Part shown: positions 55,002 through 64,000 of the stretch, in pieces
Position numbering within the stretch: position 1 is the stretch's first letter
Layout: the number at the start of each line of letters is the position of its first letter
Source: Agaricus subrufescens
Lineage: Eukaryota > Basidiomycota > Agaricomycetes > Agaricales > Agaricaceae
Length of the DNA stretch: 64,000 nucleotides
Direction: 5' to 3'
NCBI GenBank assembly: GCA_029945375.1
Contig: CM057059.1
Location: forward strand, 372,001 to 436,000
Notes under the pieces: generated by a model
The model's input: the letters and a program-made list of their open reading frames with translations, nothing else
The model's database searches: none
What the model was told of the DNA's origin: nothing
Position numbers and translations under genes: made by a program

Positions 55002-58000
55002 CTATAAAGGCTGGCCAAATCCACGGGTCAACAGATTGACACTTGAAATATACGCTTGCCACTCGTCCAACCTGAATGAACGATACATGTCAGTCATCTT
55101 CGAAGAAAAAGAAAACAAACAAACGAAGACTTACTCAAACCCGGTGGGAGCAGTAGACCACATAGTCATCGCATCACTATCCAACAACGATGACGGTTCA
55201 ATACCAGAATTGCCATCATTCCTCATTCCATTCGTAGCAAGAGGATCTTCAGTATTGAACCCAGATACCCCGATAAGAGAATTGTCAGCGGAAGAAAGTG
55301 AGGAAGAAATATCCATTTGAGATGAATTAACGTTCCCAGACAACTGCTCATCAGGCATCGTTTCAAGTGGTAAGAAGGACGCAGGACTTCCGTCGACCGT
55401 TCTTGGCGAAACCGATTCAGTTGATGCGACTGTACTGGATAAGTTTGACGGTCCAGCTGGATTAGATGGCAGCGGGTTCTGCCACAATGGCTGTTGGAAC
55501 GAAAAGAACCCGGGCGGAGCTGGAGTGCCAGAGCCAGTAGGAAACATTCCTCCATGATCTTTGTTCGAAAGAGTTTCTTGATGCGGACGAGTGATAGATG
55601 AATCCGAGAATTTAAATTGACCATATACAGGTAAACGCCCCAGTTCGTTACTATTCATCGGTAGAGAGAAATTAGGTGGCGTTGCAGAAAGCGGAGTTGA
55701 AGCGGTCGAAATGTTATTGAGCGGTGACGTATCACGGCTTCTAGCAGGTCGATCGGGAATTAGATGACTCGTGTTCAGAGTAGGTGGAAATACAACGTCG
55801 CTGGACACCGTTTTTCGCCGCTTGCGACTCGGTGGGCTTGGGGAAGAACGTTTACGAATGGCAACTTGACCAGCGTATGCGAGCTCGGTCAAAACGTCCC
55901 TGAAGAAAGATGGTTGATTGAGAATTGCGGGAGTGCAGGGAAAAGTGTATCTTTATATACCTTAACCGACCTGCTTTACTCCACCTACAGATGTTTCAGT
56001 CGAAATCCACCACGTAGTAAACGAGTCTCTTACCTGGCTTCAGAAGATTCAAGCATATTCATACAACGTTGGACATCCTCCATCTCCCTCTTTGGGTTTG
56101 GCGCAAACCCAGTTCTCTTTCCACTCCAAATATTTAACAACAAAACAACAGCGGCGGTGAAAGTCGTTGACTAGACCCAAAAAACGAATAAATAATAGAT
56201 AAATAAAAGCACAGGTTAATCCAGTTAGAAACGAATGGATTAATACAATTATAATGACGTACCATGAGGTCGGGAAGAGGTAAATAGCATCTATCACTGA
56301 GAGATTCTAAGACGTGACAACATGATCTTGCAGCGTTCGTACATATTGCCAATGATGGAAACGTCACTTGTGGCCGGTTCCGAGGAGCTGGTATGAACGG
56401 CCTATGAATAAAGATCTGAACATGATAATACGTGGCGTATAATGCGGCCGACTGCTTGGCAAATAACTGGTTCTCGCAAGACGGGTTCCATCGCACTAAG
56501 CGAATAAAGGGAGAAAGAAGTTAGTTTGAGGGTTCGCTTGAGAAAAAGAGAGTAATTAAAGAACACAGACAATGTGGAGGAACAGAATCCATCCAATTGT
56601 TCATCGCGGAGTCCAACTCCGCTATGATCTGTTGTTCTGAACGTTGCAATACCATGCCGAAGCTATTTTTAGGCCGTTTAACGGAGTACTGGGGAAGACA
56701 ATCAGCGATTACAAGTGTCAGATAAAGGTCTGACATACAATGGTCCGTATAGTATAAGCGAGAATGTCCGTCAAGCTAAGGTAGCGATTGAAAAATTCGA
56801 TCGTCGAGGGTCGACCAACAGGTTGCTTGAAACACTCCTCGGGATTAGAGCTCTCCCAGAATTCATCGTCACACTCAATAGGAAGATCTAGGTCGAAACT
56901 GTGAGCAGCGTTAGTCACCATTCGTCAGCAGATGCAATAAAGGCCTTACTCTTCATCTTGAAGGCCACAAGATCGCCCGGAAAGTGAACTCATCATACGA
57001 TCCATGCTCACGAGCATCCTTCCAGCAACGTTGGATTCGATCCAAGCCACGAAATGGACACATAAAGATCTGCTCACCAGAAAGCACGCTTCCAAAGTTC
57101 ACCTTCCGCAGTCGGTGGATCATTATTCTGTGGTCTCCGTCTATGGGCACCAACTTCCTGCGCAAGACGCAAAGCCATTCCAATTTGACTCCATACTCCT
57201 TGCGGCATCTCAGACGATTGTGTGTATAGGATAGAGAGCTACGATAAAGAAAACAAATAAAAAGTGAGGCATACTCATGATGTAGGAGACTAGTACTTAC
57301 AACATGAGCTTGCAACTCGTGTAGAGATACTCGTTTGAAAAAGGATGACCTGAGATTCCGAGTTTGTTCATACCACTGCCAGCCTGCGGATCTTGTAGAA
57401 TTGCTTCCTTTCACAAGCACCCTCGGGTCATCACTGTATTTCGAACCGAGAGCACAGACCAATAGTACCGTCGCGCCAAAGTACGAGTCGGTGAGATGTA
57501 GGCCTCGAGTTATGGCTCTTTCAAACGTCGGGCGATGTAAAAGTGGAAGGAATGGATTGATTTGAGCGAAATAGTGCGAGACAAGGGAAGGGATAAGGTC
57601 GTAGGGAGGAAAGTTGTAACGTCGATCAGTAGCTTCTGTCTCGGGATTAAAAGATATGTACTGGCAACTTTATTAAAACTGTCCCAACTGATTTCTAATA
57701 CAATAACTCACTGGGGGAATATCCCAGAATTCAGGTCTTCGATACTTTAGTTCAGGTTGTTTAGGCACCTTTTGGCCGTTGTACTGGCTCTTGAGGTCCA
57801 AAGCCGTTTGAATAAGCTGATAGCCACTTTTGTCGGAGTCAATATCTGTATATACTGAGATATCAATGTAAAACGCGCCTCGATTTGCCGAAGAAGCGAT
57901 GCTCCGGCGGATTAAGGTCTAAAGTGGTGAGTTTTCCTTCCGTTTGGACTGTCGTAGACGTTTCATTATTATATTCGTTAGGCTCCTCCACTTCGTCTAA

Positions 58001-58707
58001 TAACTTGTCGACGTCTTGTGTCAAGTCCATCCCAGGTAATAACTTTTGTATCGGTCAGATACGCTAACATGTTTCAAAAATATATGAAAATGCACCTTGG
58101 CCAATAATTTGTCCATTTTCTCTAACCTCGCCTCGAGACCCTCAACATACCTTCACGATAATTCAGAATCGAATCCGTATCCGCAGATCAAGATCTAACA
58201 AACCCTTTTGCAGGCCCTAAAGTCTATAAGAAGTCGTTTAAGCACGAGCTGCCTGTATACATAAGCCTTTACTCACCTTTGTTACCTCTCTATGCGTACA
58301 TTCATGTCCATATTGCATACAATTGCTGCATTTATTTCCAGGCATCTCGCCACTATCACACCGAACTAATACCAATCATCTCAATTAGTACTGGTCTTCA
58401 AATGAGTAAAGAAAGTGCACCAACTCTTCTTCTTCTTGCAGATATCACAGGCCCCCGGAATTCGACGTTTCTTCGGTACTTGAATGTGTGGTTCAACTTT
58501 TACAGGAAGAAAAGAAGCATCTTTGGGTGCAGGTAGAATAGGCACGTTTCGCGATGTGCCCGTTGCTTCATTGGCGGATGGAGAAGCAACAGATATCGGA
58601 GTAGCAATAGTACTCGTAGACGACGAAGGAGATCGGTGATGAGGGGAGGGAGAAGATTGAGAACTTGAAGTATGTTTGATAGAAGTATCAATAGTGGATA
58701 CTGTCAT
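55002..58707 (-). CDS. Zn2Cys6 fungal-specific transcription factor (PF04082 type)
   Basis: A multi-exon nuclear regulator. Exon 1 (58707-58425) starts MTVSTIDTSIKH and carries the first cysteines; exon 2 (58365-58277) completes the Gal4-type cluster: C87, C90, C97, C107, C110, C117 (CX2CX6CX9CX2CX6C). A linker and coiled coil follow (GYVEGLEARLEKMDKLLAK), then HRFFGKS and, after an intron, LIQTALDLKSQYNG. The fungal transcription-factor middle homology region is strong: FPPYDLIPSLVSHYFAQINP, LLHRPTFERAI, SKYSDDPRVL and QGVWSQIGMALRLAQEVG, then LDLPIECDDEFWE. The C-terminus ends APTGFELDEWQAYISS..GFGQPL with TAG at 55004-55002, after an intron whose donor splits the Glu codon near 55134. At least ten exons are likely; the internal boundaries were not all fixed. 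The binding-cluster layout and PF04082 features are certain; target genes are unknown. Confidence 0.87.
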
Positions 58708-59446
58708 GGTTCTCGGGCAGTCTTTTCTTTTAAATCAGGGTTTTGCCTTTAATGGTGGTGAAATGAATGATCGTTCTAAACCTTCCCAAAATATCTTTAT
58801 CTGGCCTAGGAATAAATTAATACCCCTGCTACTCCAAAGACTGAGGATGCGGAGGATAAGATAATCAAGAAGGATATTTTCGGCGAAACGAGCGCTGATG
58901 AGAAGAAGGCCGGCGAGGTAGCGTGGCCTTTGCCGAAGTGATTACCAACAATCCTCCACTCTTTTAGTTCATAAACTGACTAGCCTCAGTATCTAATCTG
59001 TCAAGTATCTTCCAAGACAGATGCCGGCTGAGGTAGCGAGTAATGAGTTAGCGGCTCGCCCAGGCACAGGACAAGCAAAACAACAGGAATTAACAAGGTT
59101 CCAAGAGTCAGACACCGAGAATGTGATTGCCAGGCTATAAGGGTGTTTCTTGAAGCCGTTTAACCAAGTCGGTGGGGAAAAGGGCAAGAGTGGTGGAGGG
59201 AGGAAGGGTGAGAGTGAGAAGACGACACAAAAGCTAAGTGCTTCTCTGCTTATTCAATCGAAGCACACAGCATCGCCGGCTGTCGTTTACCGGATCAATG
59301 GATCAAACAACCGTCTGCCGTGTACCATGCCGACAGACATATGGAATTGCCAAATCAGCGGATCCTGAAATAACGGACACTGCGGGCTTTGAAATTAAAA
59401 TCTCCGAACTCTAAATCCTAGCATTATTTTTAGAACATGACGTCTA
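58708..59446. other. Intergenic region with a possible short exon
   Basis: The plus strand at about 58830-58940 reads TPKTEDAEDKIIKKDIFGETSADEKKAGE, which has coding character and a possible acceptor before it (CTAG near 58807), ending VAWPLPK and a stop. It is too short to call and may be a gene remnant. The rest shows nothing clear. Confidence 0.3.
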
Positions 59447-60422
59447 TCAATACGAAATATTGACGATTTTGTTCTCAAACTCAGTCCACCGCTTCGTGAC
59501 AACCTCCACGACAAAGTGAGCGACATCTTTCCGTGAAACTGTATATCCACCTATCTCTGTCAAAGAAACTTTATAAGGTTCCTTGTCCTTTCGGCCTTTT
59601 GCTTCGAACCTTTCCGCCTGACTCTTCCCGTCTACCAATAGCGAAGGCCTTACCACAACTACACCTTTCAAACTTCCCTCGACGGGTAAGCCTTCTGTAG
59701 ACTGCCAATTAGAAGGTAAAATATCCGTGGATGGATCACCGTTTTTGGCAGAATCCCATGTCCAGCCCTCAGTCACGTAGTGGAGTATTCTCTCCATAGC
59801 CAGTTTGTCAGCGTGTGGCCCAGCGAGAGCATAGCTGTATAAAGGTTTAAGTGCGAACGGAATGCAAGAATGTGAGTCGGGTGTGAGGCCTGTGGATGAG
59901 ATGACGAGGATTCTTGGTGTAGGGTAATTTTGAGGGATGGTGCATAGGGCGTTGAGCATAGCAAGCGTACAGGCGTTGGGATTGTCCAACACGATTCCTT
60001 TAGATAGCGACATTGATGGCTTCCCACCTGAACAATTATTAGAAATAGATCTCGATGAACTACGTTGTCAAAGAATGCGTGGACATACCAAGTGTGAAAA
60101 GCAGATAATCGACTGGCGTAGAATCTCTAGTTGCTTCAGACCAAGTCCGAGCAACATCATTCTTTACAAGTGCATCGCCTTTCACCGTGCGTGCTTTCCC
60201 ACTCGACAAGAAGGGTTGAATCTCCCTCATCATTATCAAATACAGACGGGTTGCGTAACAGAAAAGTGGCTGTCGCTCCCTGGCCTATATCCAAAAGAAA
60301 TGTCATCCAACTTGCACGTCCAGATAAGTTAAACACTTACCGAGGAGTTTGAGAGCCGCGTAGTAACCAATGTTACGAGAGGCACCGATTGCGAGGATAT
60401 TAAGAGCAGCAGTATTCGACAT
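59447..60422 (-). CDS. NmrA-like NAD(P)-binding oxidoreductase, with an apparent 1-bp frameshift
   Basis: Exon 1 starts MSNTAALNILAIGASRNIGYYAAL at 60422, with the Rossmann glycine motif GASRNIG in place. A short intron follows, then an exon for GQGATATFLLRNPSVFDNDE, IQPFLSSGKARTVKGDALVKNDVARTW and DYLLFTLG, and the last exon from GGKPSMSL to KIVNISY (stop 59449-59447). The size and order fit the NmrA-like/atypical short-chain dehydrogenase family. Cofactor binding is inferred from the motif; the substrate is unknown. Between FDNDE and IQPFL the frame shifts by one base: CCC in TCTCCCTCAT (about 60221-60230, plus strand) has one more C than needed. This is either a real inactivating insertion, a sequencing error in a homopolymer, or a missed splice. 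Confidence 0.8.
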
Positions 60423-62695
60423 CGTAACAGAGGTTGGTGTGATGTTCGAAAATAGTACAAACCAACTTTTAAGTTATAGCCTCCAATGACGGTCATCATT
60501 AGCCGAGCGCTATGCTCGACGGATTTTTTTTTATCGACGGTGCCTTGGTCAGGTTAACTGAAGCACGTATGAGAAACACGTGTTCCTTACGATTGCCGTG
60601 TTAGGGAGCACATCCTTAAACCATACTCAAGCCTGTGTTAAGTCATTTCGTGAAACCCATTCCTCTACATTCTCGATCGTTCTTAAGTTGACACCGCAGT
60701 CGGTGGTATTAAACGCCGGCTGCTTCCTTTATCTAGTCGGCTCAATGTTGCAGTGCAAAGCTATAAGGGCGAGCATACAGGTAACATACGCGCAGCAGGA
60801 TGTTTTGTCGAACCCTGAATTTTAACTGGTGAGCGGAAGGGGATTGTATATGTGGCGCTACAGCTTTTGACCGTATTGACCGGGCCGACAATGCCGATAT
60901 CTCGAAATCCGTTTTGTTCGAGAGAAATGGGGTTTAAGTCGTCCTGGCGTTATCAAAAGAACGCAGTAGTGATTGTTCGAAACTTGTTGAATGAGAAGGT
61001 TTAACTGACAACCGTACAGTTACTTGAATTGTATCGACCGGCGCCGGATGACGACACCGATCAAGCGCGATCGTTGATCCAGTGATGGCAATATATAAAC
61101 GGGATTCACCACTGACCAGCCACTGACAGACATATGCGCTACAAGCAACAAAAGGTGAAACACGAAAGAGTTAACTAGCAACACCCCTACAAAAGAAAAC
61201 ATTCTACAGCACACTCTCACCATATCCCCTCGGTCCTTAATATCATTTTATTTCCGACTACCCCAGCCTTGAGTAGTTGACTTAGTAACCAGTAGAGTCG
61301 ACCTAGTAACCGTTTACACCCATAAAAGTTTAGCACCGTATCAAGTCAAGGCGTTCTGTCACCGGCTGCTGTATAAACATTCAACTGAGTAACTAAAAAC
61401 ACAAAGCGGCACCCCCAAGTAACTAACTCCCTGACACGCATCACTCCTATCATTCCCAAAAAAGAGAAACAGACTGGCACGCCCTTAACAACCCTCAAAA
61501 CAACACTTTTACAATTCTATGAATATATACACGGCACAGGATCTTTATTTGGCAAAAAGGAGCCCTGGCGCTTACTACTGACGCGGATGCCGACCATGCG
61601 AATATGTATACTAAACATGGGGAGTTAGCGCTTGTTTGAACTAGGACAGATATGTCTTCATGAACGTATCAACGACACGAAGTGGATATTGTGTCCCGGT
61701 TTCGGAGAAAGATTTTTTGTGTAAGGGTCCTCTCTATATATATAACCATAGGATTGATAACCGTATGCCATATCACTGTACGAAAAAAAAATCGCTGGAC
61801 TCGTGAACATTCAACATGCAGCCTCAATCCCTTCTTTTCAGGTTTACAATATCGTTATTTATCAAGTCTTGGTCCACGACTAGATGAAGAAACCAAATAC
61901 CTTGCGGTGTAGACTTGGAAAACATAAGGAGACAAGAATTAACCGAATGACAGATTCGAACTCCATCCATCCATCATCACCGCATCGCAAAAATATTGAA
62001 CGTGAAATCCAACAGTGATGAACGAGCAGACTTGAAATCGGCACGGTTGCTACGCATCAGGAATACGTCAAAAAAGCATTTTTGTTCCTTTTGTTGTCAC
62101 AAGGCGGGGTACTACTTTTGAAAAGTGAAAATCGCCAGCTGACCGAGTACTTGTTACCCTCTACAGCCCGGATATTACATTACTATTACCTATCACCCTT
62201 CAATACCTTACTATCCCACTTGGTTTTTCATAACAACACTAGCGCAGAAAAACATATTACTTTTCCGATTTGTACGACCTTCTCTACTCGTGAGGCCGAA
62301 AAGTACAAACAAAGTAGCAAAAACGTACTTTGACATTTTGCTGATGCGACCAACGTACATCATCACCACAAAAGAAAAGAAATACTGCATTTGTTCAGTT
62401 TATCCTACACCCATTCTCTGATACTCATCTTACACAATAGTCACTCGGGCCGAAATATAGACACCAAGATTGCAGGCCCCGCTCTTTAAGGAGAAACTAG
62501 TCCCTCCGAAGCGTATGTCAACGTCTAGCTGAAACAGATTCTTTTCTCAAAGAAGTCATCCACGTTTTTGAAAAGAAGATGAACAAACTTTCCGACTAAA
62601 ACTATCTTGAACCGCAGGGCTTCTCATAGGCCAACGCTGTCGCCTCAAGGAGGGCTGATCACTCCGCATACTCGAGAAGAGATGAAAGAATTATA
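60423..62695. other. Large intergenic region
   Basis: 2.3 kb with no gene seen on either strand. Short open frames lack any recognisable motif. No repeat or RNA gene was identified. Confidence 0.4.
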
Positions 62696-64000
62696 TTAAA
62701 CTTCCGACAGGATACTGACCAAAACATCTTTGACCGTCGGCCTCTCCTCATAAGTACCCCCATAAGTCTCTCTCCCTTCATGAGCCTCTCCAACAGACTC
62801 ATCACCATCATAATCAAACGTAGCTCCATAAGCCATACTCGCCAGCACTTCCTCTTTAGGCCCATCTCTCACCCTAAGCCTGTGAGAAACGCACCGAGGA
62901 AACATCCTTGCGACATTAATTTCCGTGACCTCCAACATCGGAATTCGGTTTTCGAACTTTCTTTTCGACTTGGCTGATATAATAGACGCGGGGGTTGGTT
63001 TTTTGGGGTTGAAGGATATGCCGAAGGCTGAGAGTTCGTCGGCTTCGACGGTTTGCCATTGTTCGTCGGAGTTTTCGTCTTCTTCGCTGGAGTTGTTGGT
63101 TTGTACACCGTCGTCGCTTTCACCACCGTCGTCATCGACTTGTTCTTCTTGTAACCAGTCGTGGTCGTCCCCCTCCCTCAACAACTCCATTCCAGTTAAA
63201 TCGGTACTAATGACTCTATGAGCCCGAGCCACTTTCTCGGCATCACTCATACACCTGGAGGTAAGAAAAGTTCCATCCAATTCGGCCCTATGTCTGGTGG
63301 CTGAGAACAGATCGTTCAAATATGTCACGAGAGTCGGTGACAGATACGTCTCGAGGTAAGCTTTTCGGAGATTTGAGATGAAATTCTTGGGAAGAGTGGG
63401 AACGGTCAGCGTTGGAAAAGGATCGCGGTGAAAATCAGAGCCGGAGGCAGAGGCGGACTGATATGAATTGCGATGAAGTGATATTCTAGAACTGGGTGGG
63501 AGTTGAATATGGGAATTCACGAGCGGACTAGAGGTGTTCGAGTGATAACCGCCACCGGCGCCAACGCCGTGGACGGAAATAGGACGCTTTGGATTGGATG
63601 GGGGTATTGATAATTGAATAGCCTGCCTAAGATTAGGCTTGATGAGAACATTGCAGCTCAATGCGAACTTGTCCAACTGGGAAGAAACGGTGATTATCGA
63701 TGGGGATCATCCACGGTCACAGGTACGTACGAGTGAATTGTGGATGTTTGGGCGCTCCCTGGGATCGAGGGGGCAGATGTAAACGACGATAAAATCGTCT
63801 GGGAGGTCCCAGGATTCCTCAGCCTTTGAGTCAGAGGCGGAATTAAGCACAATTCGATGGTCGGTCATGACCCGAGCGAGAGCTCGCTGAGACTCGAGGG
63901 GAGCGTCATCGATGCCGGAGATCACTAGGGCTCGAGAAAGCTGAGGCGGTGGGGAATTCTCCTTGAGGATAGAGTTGGGTTGATGGTAATGGACGCCCAG
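62696..64000 (-). CDS. 3' part of an unrecognised protein gene, possibly AAA/Mg-chelatase-like
   Basis: The gene enters from the right edge. The exon 63731-64000 encodes LVISGIDDAPLESQRALARVMTDHRIVL and DFIVVYICPLDPRERPNIHNSL. After an intron (63730-63677) exon 63676-62696 continues LDKFALSCNVLIKPNLRQA, then a Ser-rich linker, a helical segment (PKNFISNLRKAYLETYLSPTLVTYLNDLF), MSDAEKVARAHRVISTDLTGMELL, a strongly acidic stretch (EEQVDDDGGESDD), and ends VLVSILSEV with TAA. The first exon resembles the end of an AAA+ module (Walker B-like VISGIDD, then a sensor-like segment and 'DKF' as in Mg-chelatase/MCM-type ATPases). The ATP-binding P-loop would lie outside the window, so the assignment is tentative. 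Confidence 0.7.

Noticed and set aside
61930..61980. tRNA-like B-box (GAGTTCGAATCTG on the minus strand)
   Set aside because: No A-box, cloverleaf or acceptor pairing could be found around it.

Overview
This window is fungal nuclear DNA, most likely from an agaricomycete (mushroom-forming basidiomycete). The genes carry many short introns of about 48-60 bp with GT..AG ends. The host genes have fungal or basidiomycete character: a Zn2Cys6 regulator, a HAC1-like bZIP, an SF3b subunit, an Rpr2-type RNase P subunit and an NmrA-like dehydrogenase. No rRNA, tRNA or CRISPR array was recognised.

Positions 1-43005 are an aldo/keto reductase (AKR) array, invaded by transposons. Five AKR copies share one 14-exon structure. 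AKR1 (1-1703, 5' end outside the window) and AKR2 are pseudogenes. AKR3 (32369-34120), AKR4 (34806-36573) and AKR5 (43005-41222, minus strand) are intact. The single-copy splicing factor gene RSE1/SF3B3 (36739-40906) lies between AKR4 and AKR5.

AKR2 is cut into three pieces (2733-3726, 16837-17368, 30993-31259) by two large CACTA/EnSpm-type DNA transposons. Element 1 (3727-16836, 13,110 bp) lies in an intron with target-site duplication TCA. Element 2 (17369-30992, 13,624 bp) lies in an exon, in the opposite orientation, with duplication CTA. Removing each element plus one duplication copy restores AKR2 colinearity at both junctions.

The two elements are diverged relatives with the same five-gene plan: gene D, a Tnp2-type transposase (A), divergent gene B, gene C and gene E. 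I worked out exon models for all ten genes, and each intact model sums to a multiple of three. Genes B to E have no function I recognise. The damage is complementary: element 1 has a TGA in its transposase, while element 2 has an intact transposase but TGA stops in gene B and gene E. Both elements also share cis structure: TIRs of the CACTGTGAGACC type, a sequence motif at the same offset from each end, a hairpin exactly 123 bp from one end, and three copies of a GGAYTGTCC motif in the A/B divergent promoter.

Positions 43006-64000 are ordinary host sequence. They hold a HAC1/XBP1-like bZIP gene whose two halves lie in different frames (46859-45712, minus), a divergent 1184-residue multipass membrane protein (47152-50856), an Rpr2/Rpp21 RNase P subunit (51913-53007), a possible small membrane protein (54541-54218), a Zn2Cys6 transcription factor (58707-55002), an NmrA-like oxidoreductase with one apparent frameshift (60422-59447), and the 3' part of an unrecognised gene running off the right edge (64000-62696).
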